The position numbers and the translations under genes are program-made. A stretch of 52,563 nt of DNA, taken from an uncultured Pseudomonadota bacterium (GTDB taxonomy: Bacteria > Pseudomonadota > Alphaproteobacteria > Rs-D84). Positions 43,146-52,508 of the stretch are shown in pieces (position 1 is the first letter of the stretch; every line of letters starts with the position of its first letter). Below the pieces are notes generated by a model, which was not told the DNA's origin, searched no databases, and worked only from the letters and a program-made list of their open reading frames with translations. Location of the stretch: NCBI GenBank assembly GCA_946613885.1, contig CAMOGA010000008.1:1-52563 (forward strand), given 5' to 3'.

Positions 43146-44456
43146 ATGTCTTTATCTGGAAAATTCTTTATTCAAACATTTGGATGTCAAATGAACGTTT
43201 ACGACGGTCAACGTATTACAAACATGTTGGAAAAATTTGGCATGATTCAAACCGATAATGTCGCAGATGCCGATTTGATAATATTGAATACATGTGCTGT
43301 ACGTGCCAAGGCAACAGATAAAGTTTATTCGGCACTGGGACGAATAAGACGCACCAAGAAAAAATCTGCATTGTTGGGAATTGTCGGATGCGTTGCGCGC
43401 GAATCTGGTGCCGATGCATTTAAACGTATTCCAGAATTAAACTTTGTTTTGGGTCCACAAAGTTATCATAAAATTCCAGATATAATTAAAAATCCTGATG
43501 CTAAATTATTGAATATTGATTTAGGTGGTCTTGAAAAATTTGATGAATTGCCACAAATGACAAAATCACCAACGGTTGCATATATCCCAATTCAGGAGGG
43601 ATGCAATCATTGTTGTACATATTGCATTGTTCCGTATACGCGCGGTCGTGAATTATCTCGCCCTTATAATGATGTTATTAAAGATATGATAAATGCCGCC
43701 AACAATGGTGCAATTGAAATCTGTTTTTTGGGTCAAAATGTTAACGGATATAAATATACTGATTCAGATGGTAAATTATATAAACTGTCAGATTTGATTC
43801 GTGAAACTGCTAAACGCCCAGAAATTCACCGTATACGCTTTACATCCAGTTATCCAACAGAAATGTCTGATGATTTAATAGATATGTTCGGTACAGAACC
43901 AAAATTGTTACCATTTTTAAATATGCCGATTCAAAGTGGTTCACCGCGTATACTAAAAAAAATGAACCGACCAGATGATATAAATGCATATAAAACAATC
44001 GTTCACAAATTAAAATCTGTACGACCAGATATTCAGATATCTTCTGATTTTATTGTCGGTTTTCCAGATGAAACTGACGATGATTTTGAACAAACATTGA
44101 ATATTGCGCGCGAAATAAAATATATCAATTCTTATTCATTTAAATATTCACCGCGTCCACACACAGCGGCAGCCATCATGCCCAATCAAATCAGCGAACA
44201 AATTAAATCTGTACGTTTGTATAAATTGGATTCTTTGTTAAATGAAAATCAACGCGAATTCAATATGTCTTGTATTGGGCGCGAAATGATTTGTTTATAC
44301 GAAGGTATTGATAAAACGGGCAATAATATGGTTTTTAGAACACCGTATATGCAACCATGTATTGTTCAGGGAACAGACGATAAAATATCACCGTTACAAA
44401 AAATAAAAATCACCGATGCAAACAAGGCATCTTTGCGCGGTGAAATTATAAAATAA
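43146..44456 (+). CDS. miaB: MiaB, tRNA methylthiotransferase
   Basis: 436-aa radical-SAM enzyme adding methylthio to i6A37 of tRNAs. The N-terminal UPF0004 domain has Cys14 (FGCQMN), Cys50 (LNTCAVR) and Cys84 (GCVAR) for the second cluster. Radical-SAM motif CNHCCTYC in EGCNHCCTYCIVPYTRG follows, then the TIM-barrel motifs LGQNVNGY, FLNMPIQSGS, SDFIVGFPDETDDDF, and a C-terminal TRAM domain. Full length. Its substrates include tRNA-Phe, which is encoded 1.8 kb upstream. Converges with the autotransporter gene. Confidence 0.95.
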   Translation: MSLSGKFFIQTFGCQMNVYDGQRITNMLEKFGMIQTDNVADADLIILNTCAVRAKATDKVYSALGRIRRTKKKSALLGIVGCVARESGADAFKRIPELNFVLGPQSYHKIPDIIKNPDAKLLNIDLGGLEKFDELPQMTKSPTVAYIPIQEGCNHCCTYCIVPYTRGRELSRPYNDVIKDMINAANNGAIEICFLGQNVNGYKYTDSDGKLYKLSDLIRETAKRPEIHRIRFTSSYPTEMSDDLIDMFGTEPKLLPFLNMPIQSGSPRILKKMNRPDDINAYKTIVHKLKSVRPDIQISSDFIVGFPDETDDDFEQTLNIAREIKYINSYSFKYSPRPHTAAAIMPNQISEQIKSVRLYKLDSLLNENQREFNMSCIGREMICLYEGIDKTGNNMVFRTPYMQPCIVQGTDDKISPLQKIKITDANKASLRGEIIK

Positions 44457-44457
44457 A

Positions 44458-46008
44458 TTAAAATACCATTTTTGCATCAACAGATAATTGATAATGGTAA
44501 TCTGTATCATCATGCAACATGCCAATATTTACTGTTGCGCCGGCCATATCTGTTATCGACCAAAAACCAAATTTTAATGATGTTAAAAAATCAAGATTGC
44601 TATTAACGGCGCCGGTTATACCATATTCATATTTAATCCCATCAACTGCAAAAGAATACCGTGCGTCCATACCAGCCCGAACATAAAAATCATTATCAGA
44701 TACGTCAACAACATGATAATTTTGATATAACATCCCAACAAACGGATTTATTACAAAACCATTTGTAATATTAAAATCATACCCTATATCTGTTCCAAGA
44801 TGCCAAGATATACCGTATGGATTATTTTCTATTTTATTACCAGACATTATATAATTTGCATCAAATTTTGTTAAATTTAATCCAACAGAACCATTTATCC
44901 ATAAATTATTAAAATATTGTTTTGCACCAATATCAAAACCGTACATCATACCCGAAAATTCATTTATATCATCGTGATATTTAAAATAATTTAAACTGAT
45001 TCCCAGATTATAATAAAAATCATTATAACGATTGTTTAAATATAGCAATGTCCCGATACCACTGATTTTATCAGACACCGTATATGTTGGTTTAATACCC
45101 GCCCCTAAATCATATTTATTATGAACATTATCCATCAAAGAAAAATTATTTATAACCCGTAATGGCCGCAATAAAATATCGTGATTAAAACGATAAGATT
45201 TATTTTTAATTTTATTAATTGTTGCCGCATTTCTTGCATAATCCAACGCAGATATTAATCTGTCATTTGGGTCTGATTCACGAATTTCATTTAATAAGGC
45301 ATTATCTGTATTTGCAGTATTTGCATTATTATCAATTATCCCATAATTATTTTCACGAACAATTGATAAATAATAACCAGATCCCAATTGGGTTCTTTCA
45401 TAATCATCTAAATTTTCAATTTCTACGATTACAGATTGCGCCCCAGATACATTTTGAATAAATTCACCATTTGAATTTACAGTGCCTTTGTCAGCAATCT
45501 TAAAATGTATTGTCCCAGATGTTGAAACATTTTTATCCCAATTTTGCCAATCATTAAAATCATCAATGTAAATCCAAGAATTATTTATTAAAATTGATTC
45601 TGCGTTTATATTTTTAATATCTGAAAAATGTAATTCTTGTACATTGTTTATGTGTACAGTATAATTTCCGCCGGATACATTAATATTATTTATCCCCATA
45701 TCATCTGTAATCATCTGGCGTATTTCGCCACCATTTACAATACTACCATTTATTGTTCCATAATTATAAATAATCAAATTGTTCGTATCTGCATTTATGT
45801 CGGCGTTAATTGTCCCGTAATTATATAAACGAACAGAATTAGACATATTTATCATATCGTCATTAACTGCGCCAATTTCCACACCGTCTTGAACAACAAT
45901 CTCGGTATCGTCAAAATATTCAACCAATCCATTGGATGAATATTCAAACGTTGCGTACGCATCCACAGAATAAATCATAAACAAAAACAAAAATAGGTAT
46001 TTATTCAT
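44458..46008 (-). CDS. Small autotransporter-like outer-membrane protein
   Basis: 516 aa. Signal peptide (MNKYLFLFLFMIYSVDAYA). Passenger ~20-245 with repeated NYGTIN-type turns (LYNYGTINADIN, IYNYGTINGSIV) and short beta strands typical of a right-handed beta-helix. C-terminal translocator barrel ~265-516 of alternating amphipathic strands ending in AKMVF with the required final Phe. Passenger only ~225 aa, no catalytic motif. No Shine-Dalgarno is visible before ATG 46008. A type Va autotransporter is the best fit; an orphan barrel with an extended N-terminus is the alternative. Confidence 0.82.
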   Translation of the reverse strand: MNKYLFLFLFMIYSVDAYATFEYSSNGLVEYFDDTEIVVQDGVEIGAVNDDMINMSNSVRLYNYGTINADINADTNNLIIYNYGTINGSIVNGGEIRQMITDDMGINNINVSGGNYTVHINNVQELHFSDIKNINAESILINNSWIYIDDFNDWQNWDKNVSTSGTIHFKIADKGTVNSNGEFIQNVSGAQSVIVEIENLDDYERTQLGSGYYLSIVRENNYGIIDNNANTANTDNALLNEIRESDPNDRLISALDYARNAATINKIKNKSYRFNHDILLRPLRVINNFSLMDNVHNKYDLGAGIKPTYTVSDKISGIGTLLYLNNRYNDFYYNLGISLNYFKYHDDINEFSGMMYGFDIGAKQYFNNLWINGSVGLNLTKFDANYIMSGNKIENNPYGISWHLGTDIGYDFNITNGFVINPFVGMLYQNYHVVDVSDNDFYVRAGMDARYSFAVDGIKYEYGITGAVNSNLDFLTSLKFGFWSITDMAGATVNIGMLHDDTDYHYQLSVDAKMVF

Positions 46009-46055
46009 AATATTGTGATGTTAACACAGTTAAAACAGGAAAATCAAATATATAA

Positions 46056-46085
46056 ATAAAAAATCCCGTATAAAACGGGATTCCA
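46056..46085 (-). terminator. Terminator after the 46106-46717 gene
   Basis: AATCCCGT/ACGGGATT stem (46062-46069, 46075-46082), loop ATAAA, U-run on the minus strand. Confidence 0.8.
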
Positions 46086-46105
46086 AAGCGAAACAAGGAT
46101 TTATA

Positions 46106-46717
46106 TTAAAACATATAACGAATACCGACATCACCGCCGAAATTGTGCATTCCAGAGGCAACATCAATATAATTATAACGTGCTGCAACATCAACCTTAA
46201 AGCAGCCAAATGGCATACCTAAACCAACAGTACCCATCGCAGAAAATCTGGTATTATCTTCACTGCGTGTGTAGGTTCCTTTGGCTTCTGTATTCATAAA
46301 TGCCATACCCGCACCCAACCCAACAAATGGTTGAATGTATTGAAAATGTCCCAAATCCATATATGCATTTGCCATCAATTCTATGTTCTTAGAAGATACA
46401 GCTACATTTTTTTCATTGCCAAAATCTTTGTGGTTGTTTCCTTTGGTGAAAAACGAACCTTCGATTTCGATACGGCTTTTGTCATAGATAGACAAACCCA
46501 ATGCAGCACGTGCCTGGTATAAATTTTGTGATACACTTTCTTTATCATTATTAAAACGATAATTTAAATTACCGTATGTGGCACCGCCACGTAATGCGAC
46601 GTATGGCAAAATATCCCACCCTAAAAAGTTAGAAGTTTGCTGTTCGTACATTTGCCCACCTGCGAATGCTGGTGCTGCGATTAATACTGCCATTGATGCG
46701 GCAATAATTTTTTTCAT
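46106..46717 (-). CDS. Opacity/OmpA-like outer-membrane barrel protein
   Basis: 203 aa from ATG 46717 (RBS AAAGGAG); signal peptide ends APAFAGG. About eight amphipathic strands (YVALRGGATYGNLNYRF, IQPFVGLGAGMAFM, FSAMGTVGLGMPF, GDVGIRYMF), final Phe. The GLGAGMAFMN and DVAARYNYIDVASG-type strands match the opacity/outer-membrane beta-barrel family (OMP_b-brl). Similar in kind to 2939-3670 but not close in sequence. Likely abundant surface or structural protein; monocistronic. Confidence 0.85.
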   Translation of the reverse strand: MKKIIAASMAVLIAAPAFAGGQMYEQQTSNFLGWDILPYVALRGGATYGNLNYRFNNDKESVSQNLYQARAALGLSIYDKSRIEIEGSFFTKGNNHKDFGNEKNVAVSSKNIELMANAYMDLGHFQYIQPFVGLGAGMAFMNTEAKGTYTRSEDNTRFSAMGTVGLGMPFGCFKVDVAARYNYIDVASGMHNFGGDVGIRYMF

Positions 46718-46848
46718 AATTTTCTCCTTTTTGTTGCTGATTAATCTCAACACGAGTTATTCTATCAGACCCTATATGATATTTACATAGGCATGTATCC
46801 CCATAGGATAATTTTCATAAACACGGCTAAATCCGCTGTATACAATAA

Positions 46849-47523
46849 TTATGAAATTAATTTTTTTATAACATAATCTGATAACATTAAACCAAATGTA
46901 CCCGTCACTGTTATAATTGACCCAAATTCACGCCCCCCATTTTTTTGTGGTGCGGCATTTTCTGTTGAATAAACAACCGGGAAATCTCTGATTTTCAAAT
47001 CACGAACAATATGTCGAATTTTTGATGCCAATGGGCATACAGATGTTTTTGATATTTTATCAATTTTGATTTTTGTTATTTCTGTTTTACGTGCCGCACC
47101 CATAGATGATATAAAAGGAATATCGTTTTTTATGCACCACTGATAAACTGCAATTTTTGATTGAACAGTGTCAATTGCATCAATTACAAAATCTGGTTTT
47201 ACATCTAGATTTGTGTGTTCGTCAAAAAACATATTAAATGAATCGATTTTTATATCTGGATTTATATCTTTGATACGTTGCGTGGCAATTTCAACCTTAG
47301 TTTTACCAACCGTTGATTCCAAAGCGAATAATTGTCTGTTTATATTTGATTGTTCAACGACATCAAAATCTATCACTATTAAATGCCCTACCCCACTGCG
47401 TGCCAATGCTTCAATTGCAAAAGACCCAACGGCCCCACATCCAACAACCATAACAGTTGATTGTTGCAATTTTTCTATTGCCGTATTTCCAAATAATAAT
47501 CTGATTCTGTGTAATCTGTCCAT
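46849..47523 (-). CDS. tcdA: TcdA/CsdL-like tRNA threonylcarbamoyladenosine dehydratase
   Basis: 224-aa E1/ThiF-fold enzyme that cyclises t6A37 to ct6A in ATP-dependent fashion. Nucleotide motif VVGCGAVGSFAIEAL, IDFDVVEQSNINRQLFAL, and VIDAIDTVQSK. The region SVCPLASKIRHIVRDLK supplies the candidate catalytic Cys, followed by STENAAPQKN and GTFGLMLSDYVI. Its start lies within one nt of the tatD stop, so the two are coupled. Confidence 0.88.
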   Translation of the reverse strand: MDRLHRIRLLFGNTAIEKLQQSTVMVVGCGAVGSFAIEALARSGVGHLIVIDFDVVEQSNINRQLFALESTVGKTKVEIATQRIKDINPDIKIDSFNMFFDEHTNLDVKPDFVIDAIDTVQSKIAVYQWCIKNDIPFISSMGAARKTEITKIKIDKISKTSVCPLASKIRHIVRDLKIRDFPVVYSTENAAPQKNGGREFGSIITVTGTFGLMLSDYVIKKLIS

Positions 47524-47524
47524 T

Positions 47525-48202
47525 TTATAAAATCCGTTTTGTATTGTTATATATAATATCTGCCATATACGATTCGTTTTTTATATTTGCAATTTGATTA
47601 ACAACATCAATCAAATTTACATTTGATTTTCCATCTGTTTCAACCAAAATACGATTGGTTGGAATTTGTTCTATACAGCGATTTCTGCCGTATACACAAT
47701 TTTTATTAAATGAAAAATATATATTTTTATATCTTAATAATTTCATCGTAATATCATTATTTTCATTAAAAGCGTGTGCAATAATTATTGGCAAATAATT
47801 TGGATTATATTGTTTCAATATGTATAAGATTTTATCCCATGCACCAACACAATGCAGACATACGATTCGTTTTAATTTAATTGCGATGTCAAATTGTTTA
47901 ATAAAAACATCTATCTGTTTATCCATATCTGGTTTATGTTTATCTAATCCGATTTCACCAACCATATATAAAGAATTTTTATTTAATAATTTTTCTAGTT
48001 GCATATCAAAATTATCGTCAACGGCATTAACAAACCATGGATGAACACCAAATGCACCGTATACAGCACTATCATTGTTCATTATATTAATTAATTTGTC
48101 CCATTGTTCACAATTAGTTGTACAACAAACAGTTCCAACGACATCAGATTGAACTGTATGAGTAAGATAATCTATGTGAGAATGTGCATCTATTATTTTC
48201 AT
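47525..48202 (-). CDS. TatD-family metal-dependent hydrolase (divergent)
   Basis: 225-aa TIM-barrel amidohydrolase of the TatD nuclease family. Metal residues are visible: HSHID near residue 7, GEIGLD (~92), LHCVGAWD (~124), IIAHAF (~142) and VETDGKS (~190). It is shorter than YcfH/TatD (~260) and the middle is divergent (FGVHPWFV kept). Likely DNase/quality-control activity; no tat genes nearby. Coupled to tcdA. Confidence 0.82.
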   Translation of the reverse strand: MKIIDAHSHIDYLTHTVQSDVVGTVCCTTNCEQWDKLINIMNNDSAVYGAFGVHPWFVNAVDDNFDMQLEKLLNKNSLYMVGEIGLDKHKPDMDKQIDVFIKQFDIAIKLKRIVCLHCVGAWDKILYILKQYNPNYLPIIIAHAFNENNDITMKLLRYKNIYFSFNKNCVYGRNRCIEQIPTNRILVETDGKSNVNLIDVVNQIANIKNESYMADIIYNNTKRIL

Positions 48203-48244
48203 ATATAAAATTAAATCATAAATTCAACCTGTTGCCAATCAAAT

Positions 48245-49210
48245 TTATCGTTGTAAAATAACGTTTTCCAATTGTTTGATTGCTAATTTGACATTTTCAA
48301 TATTTCCCGTAGGTTGCACTGAACATCCAACATTTGCACGTTTAACCAATCCAGATAATACCTTACCCGGACCAAACTCCACAGCGCGAACAATGTTATA
48401 TTTTGGAAAATTATCCATAACACCAACCCAATTTACCCCGTGACACATTTGACTAACCAAAGAATTTTTTATTTGTTCTGGATTATTGATAATATTTGCA
48501 GTTTCATTAGAAAACAAAGATATCTTAGGAGGTACAATCAACACTTTTTCTAATCTATCACGCATTGGTTTTTGTGTTGCAGCCATTAATTTACAGTGGG
48601 CAGGAATAGACACCGCCAATTTTTTAGATATTATTGCGCCCGCTTGTTTTGCTTTGTCTAACAAACTATTTAACGCGGTATTTTCGCCACTTATTACAAA
48701 TTGATTATGCAAATTATAATTTGCCACAGATGCAAAACCCTCGTTTTTTACAGAACGAATCAAATCATCTATTTTTTGTCTATTTAATCCGATAATACAT
48801 ATCATTCCGTTATTATTTCCGCTGGTTTGCATAGCGTGAATACTGCGTTCTTGTAATAAATGAACGGAATCTTTCAATGAAACACTATCACTAGCACACA
48901 AAGCAGAATATTGCCCCATGGAATGTCCCGCGGCAAAATCGAAAATATCGCTTAAATCGCGTTTAAAATAATCTGTGATTATCGCAACCATTGACATAGA
49001 ACATGTAAATGTCGACAAAGATGCTTTGTCTGAACGCATTAATTCTGTATCACTGGATTTGAAACACATATCAGTCATATTATTATGTGAATAATCAGAA
49101 ACCATTTCAAAAACATGACGCACACAGGCGTATTCTTGATATACGTCTTTGCACATGCCAGAATATTGTGCACCCTGGCCCGGAAATAAACAAATTATTT
49201 TATCTTTCAT
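48245..49210 (-). CDS. fabD: FabD, malonyl-CoA:ACP transacylase
   Basis: 321-aa enzyme loading malonyl onto acyl carrier protein. FPGQGAQYSGMC at the N-terminus, GHSMGQYSAL with nucleophile Ser97, catalytic His in SIPAHCKLM, and VEFGPGKVLSGLVKR near the C-terminus. ATG 49210 is chosen: the longer frame starts on a TTG within the promoter. The promoter is TTGACA-N17-TATAAT with its last base 7 nt from the ATG, so the mRNA would be leaderless or nearly so; there is no Shine-Dalgarno. fabG, acpP and fabF are not adjacent. Confidence 0.94.
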   Translation of the reverse strand: MKDKIICLFPGQGAQYSGMCKDVYQEYACVRHVFEMVSDYSHNNMTDMCFKSSDTELMRSDKASLSTFTCSMSMVAIITDYFKRDLSDIFDFAAGHSMGQYSALCASDSVSLKDSVHLLQERSIHAMQTSGNNNGMICIIGLNRQKIDDLIRSVKNEGFASVANYNLHNQFVISGENTALNSLLDKAKQAGAIISKKLAVSIPAHCKLMAATQKPMRDRLEKVLIVPPKISLFSNETANIINNPEQIKNSLVSQMCHGVNWVGVMDNFPKYNIVRAVEFGPGKVLSGLVKRANVGCSVQPTGNIENVKLAIKQLENVILQR

Positions 49211-49217
49211 GCGCGAT

Positions 49218-49246
49218 ATTATAGACAAAGAACGTTATTTTGTCAA
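49218..49246 (-). promoter_or_regulatory. Consensus sigma70 promoter of fabD
   Basis: Minus strand TTGACA (49246-49241), exactly 17 bp, TATAAT (49223-49218): a perfect match to both hexamers. The ATG follows after 7 nt. Confidence 0.85.
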
Positions 49247-49267
49247 GTTTTTGTATGCTTATTTTTC

Positions 49268-50632
49268 TTAAAATCTCTGGCGCATAGTAAATTCTGCCGT
49301 CCATTTTTCATATTCACGTGCATGAATATTTGAATCTTTTTTGGTATAAGAAACTGTCATAGTCGGCACAAATCCCCATATATCAAATTTATTATTCGAT
49401 ACAGACATGGAATAACGTTGAATAAAATCACGTTCTGTGATTTTAGTGTAAGTATAATTTTTTACAGCCCAACGCTCATCATCATAATTTACCCATGTAA
49501 ACGCAGGTTCAATATACAAACTGAATCCCCATGGAATTTCTGCACCAAAGCCAATGCTGGTTCCATAACGCCAATTCGCATAAGTATCATTTTTAGCTGT
49601 CTCGCGTTCAACATCGCCACGCAACACGATGTATTTTGTAGAATCTAGCGAATATGTCACATATGGAGAAACAGCATATGTTTGCCCATTTAAGAAATCA
49701 CCATATTCATCATAATCATTGTTTTGAATCCGTAAAGATAATCCACTGGATAATTTTCGTGTCCAATCATAATGTGCATCTATTTTACCACCGATAGACC
49801 AGTTATATCTGTCCCAACCATACCAACGACGTGATGCAATTGCCGCCAGCCATACGTCCCCACTTTCCCAAATATAACGCGGTCCAGTTGCCAGTGCCAA
49901 ATACAAATCATCAAATTTATGTTTGTTATAGACATTTGAATAAATATTTGCCTCGTTCTTCCAACGCCAATTGTCAGACAATACAAATTCATAATTGCCG
50001 CCCAACAAGAAATTAAAACCAACCGCCCTTTCTGGTTTTGCCTGGTCTTGTTGACACCATAAATATTCTTCCCCAGTATAATAATCATACATTTTAATAC
50101 AGTTATCACCACTGGATGCCTGATTTACATTATTATCAGGCGCAGCACCAAAATTAAACCATACATTCCAACGTTTATTTTGACGTGCAATATATCGTAA
50201 ATACATCATTCGTTGTTTTATTTCATCAGGAATATCTTTACCAGCCATGGCAAGGCGCAAATGATAATCAGCCCGATACCATTGATGTTTCATCATGTAA
50301 CAAATCGCCAGTTCATAACGAATTTTTACTAAATCAGGTTGATCATCCAAAATTTTACGATAAATTTTAATTGCTTCATCAATATTTCCCTTTTTTTGTT
50401 CTATCTGGGCCAATAAATACCAACGTTCGATTTCCACAGGCAAACTGTTTGTCTGGGGCATTTTTGTTAATATCTGCGTCGCATTTTTATAATCGCCAGC
50501 ATACACCATATCACCAGCCATTTTTACCGCATCCAGCGCAGACATCGTCACAGTTTTTGTATTATCAGATTCAGCCCATGAAAATATGGGCTGAAATCCT
50601 AAGAATAACAAAATTAAAAATATTTTTTTCAA
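49268..50632 (-). CDS. Slam-like surface lipoprotein assembly modifier
   Basis: 454 aa starting with TTG 50632, two nt after the stop of the upstream lipoprotein gene. Signal peptide (KKIFLILLFLGFQPIFSWA), then TPR-like helices (~35-150: DAVKMAGDMVYAGDYKNA, LAQIEQKKGNIDEAIKIYRKIL). From about residue 155 (WNVWFNFGAAPDNNVNQA) to the final RQRF it is a Trp/Tyr-rich barrel of the DUF560 type. This TPR plus 14-strand barrel layout is that of Slam proteins, which move lipoproteins such as TbpB to the cell surface. The adjacent upstream gene encodes such a lipoprotein. Confidence 0.85.
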   Translation of the reverse strand: MKKIFLILLFLGFQPIFSWAESDNTKTVTMSALDAVKMAGDMVYAGDYKNATQILTKMPQTNSLPVEIERWYLLAQIEQKKGNIDEAIKIYRKILDDQPDLVKIRYELAICYMMKHQWYRADYHLRLAMAGKDIPDEIKQRMMYLRYIARQNKRWNVWFNFGAAPDNNVNQASSGDNCIKMYDYYTGEEYLWCQQDQAKPERAVGFNFLLGGNYEFVLSDNWRWKNEANIYSNVYNKHKFDDLYLALATGPRYIWESGDVWLAAIASRRWYGWDRYNWSIGGKIDAHYDWTRKLSSGLSLRIQNNDYDEYGDFLNGQTYAVSPYVTYSLDSTKYIVLRGDVERETAKNDTYANWRYGTSIGFGAEIPWGFSLYIEPAFTWVNYDDERWAVKNYTYTKITERDFIQRYSMSVSNNKFDIWGFVPTMTVSYTKKDSNIHAREYEKWTAEFTMRQRF

Positions 50633-50634
50633 GA

Positions 50635-52233
50635 TTACTGTTGTCTTGTCATACCAAATGCTGATTCAAAACTGGTCAGACCGTTGTTATGTTCTTCGTA
50701 TGAAACACCACCAGAAACCTCGACAGGTTTATTAGCATTACCATAATAATCTATTTTAACATTAACCAAATCGCCATTAGATTGCGAAATATTTGATTCT
50801 TTGTTAAATTTGAACCCAGCATCTGAAGTGGCCGGATAATCAGTAAATGCAACTGTTGCACCACTTTCATTTTTATTAACAGTGACTGTATAGTAATCAT
50901 TAAATGGCATTGTTAATGTTTCATTTCCGTTTTCAAAATGTAAAGTTGCCGCATTTGTATTGGTGGTAATTCTTTTTGATTCTTCATCATCTTCACTATC
51001 ATAGTGAGCAACCGCACCAATCGCAGTTCCACGAAAATCTATCGTTTCATTTACAAATTTTGATTTATCTATTTGTTTTGCCTTAAATCCACCAACGATA
51101 ACGGTATGATCTGGTTCTTGTTCTTCTTCTGGGATTGGTTCACCATCAAATTCATTAACAACCATCGTTAGGTATCCGAAATCAGAATAACGCAGTCCAT
51201 TATTTTTACCCTGTAAATCATACGATATATTTGATTTTTGTTCTACCCAATGTCCTTCATCATTATCAAATGCCGCCAATATTGTATTTCTGCAATATTC
51301 ATTACATCCTTCTTCATGGTTCAAAGCATTTTCAATCTTGGTACGCAAATCAGATTTAGAGATATTTGTGTTTGAAAAAGAATCTGTTAAATACGGATAT
51401 TCCCAACCATCTATTTCAATTTGATATTTATATCCAACATTACTAAATGTATCTAAATAATTACCATTGGCATCACGATTGCGTTCCATTGTTTCCAATA
51501 CTTCATCGTCATCATCGCCAATCATTTGCATACCTGTTATTACACCAGTATCATTATTTACCATAAATTTGATACGTTCGTCATCTGGTTCACCATTACT
51601 AAATCCCAATGTATTAAAACGTACATTATCTAACAAAAATTCACGATATTGATATTCTGAATAGAAATCATCAAAACGTTCCTGGTTAGCAGGATTATTG
51701 AATAAATCCACTAACTGGTCATTTGAATAATCGTTTATATTATTACATCCACAAAATAACTTGCCCCACCCGATTATAAAATGATGGTGTTCTGGATGTT
51801 CACGAATAAAACTGCGTCTGTTGTTGGCATCCAAATGTCTAAAACGACGTGCATATTCCAGAAAAGCAAATGCTGTTTGTGATTTTAAGTTTCCATCTAT
51901 GTGATGTAATGCACCACCCGAAGAATTACGTCTGTCAGACAAATTACGATTCGAATAATTTCTGATAGAATTTGCCATACCATCCAAATCTGACGAGATT
52001 TCTGTTAATAAATCAGACCCTATGGCGTTTTCAACAGCCACTGTCATTTCCCCAACATTATTAACAGAACTATACATTCCCGTTATATTTTCATTATCTG
52101 CAACATCTACAGAGACACGTTGTTGCGGTATTTCAACAGCATTCACAACAGTTTCACCGCCCGAATGACCGCCACTGCCACCGCCACATGCAGCCAATAC
52201 AAAAACAGACATCAAAATCATAAATTTTTTCAC
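50635..52233 (-). CDS. TbpB-like surface lipoprotein, Slam partner
   Basis: 532 aa starting with GTG 52233 (RBS AAAGGAG, six nt before); the longer open frame through the repeats upstream is not coding. Lipobox LAAC with Cys16 followed by a flexible Gly/Ser linker (GGGSGGHSGG), as in TbpB and other Slam substrates. Residues ~30-400 are a helical then mixed domain of unknown type, with a Cys pair CGC. The C-terminal ~135 aa hold FRGTAIGAVAH, TLHFENGNETL and a closing FESAFGMTRQ, the pattern of the TbpB-type beta-barrel that Slam proteins recognise. Ligand is unknown; it need not be transferrin. Confidence 0.82.
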   Translation of the reverse strand: MKKFMILMSVFVLAACGGGSGGHSGGETVVNAVEIPQQRVSVDVADNENITGMYSSVNNVGEMTVAVENAIGSDLLTEISSDLDGMANSIRNYSNRNLSDRRNSSGGALHHIDGNLKSQTAFAFLEYARRFRHLDANNRRSFIREHPEHHHFIIGWGKLFCGCNNINDYSNDQLVDLFNNPANQERFDDFYSEYQYREFLLDNVRFNTLGFSNGEPDDERIKFMVNNDTGVITGMQMIGDDDDEVLETMERNRDANGNYLDTFSNVGYKYQIEIDGWEYPYLTDSFSNTNISKSDLRTKIENALNHEEGCNEYCRNTILAAFDNDEGHWVEQKSNISYDLQGKNNGLRYSDFGYLTMVVNEFDGEPIPEEEQEPDHTVIVGGFKAKQIDKSKFVNETIDFRGTAIGAVAHYDSEDDEESKRITTNTNAATLHFENGNETLTMPFNDYYTVTVNKNESGATVAFTDYPATSDAGFKFNKESNISQSNGDLVNVKIDYYGNANKPVEVSGGVSYEEHNNGLTSFESAFGMTRQQ

Positions 52234-52325
52234 GTGTTTCTCCTTTTGTAAAAATGTTAAATTCGGGATATTTCTCAGCAATAAAATTCTAGTAAAAAGA
52301 TAAAAACAAATCAAACAATATTTTA

Positions 52326-52380
52326 CAACAACTTCGTTGTTCAGGGATTCTCGTCCAGATGTACGCCACAAAAAAACACC
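52326..52380. repeat. 55-bp direct repeat, copy 1
   Basis: Identical by eye to 52509-52563, offset 183 bp. Contains the small palindrome AACAAC-TTC-GTTGTT. Part of the 330-bp gene-free stretch 52234-52563. Confidence 0.85.
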
Positions 52381-52396
52381 GCCCTTTTCGGGCGGG
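52368..52396 (-). terminator. Intrinsic terminator in the repeat
   Basis: CCGCCC/GGGCGG (52379-52384, 52390-52395), loop TTTTC, U-run on the minus strand. It would stop transcription arriving from beyond the window end. Confidence 0.75.
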
Positions 52397-52508
52397 TTAT
52401 TTTTGGTGGACGCACAGGGACTCACTCGGGCATAGCCCTGCGTGCAAAACGTGACGATTTCGCTACGCTGCGTATCCACGCGCTTGCAAAATCTACTTTT
52501 TTTCGAAC
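52397..52508 (-). other. GC-richer segment with tRNA-3'-end-like sequence
   Basis: On the minus strand it contains GAGTCCCTGTGCGTCCACCA followed by the terminator, resembling a tRNA T-arm/acceptor end, but no 5' acceptor strand or anticodon arm is found. It is clearly less AT-rich than the rest of the window. Confidence 0.4.

Noticed and set aside
52397..52500. A tRNA gene in the GC-richer repeat segment
   Set aside because: A T-arm/CCA-like end is present but no matching acceptor 5' strand, D-arm or anticodon loop can be formed.
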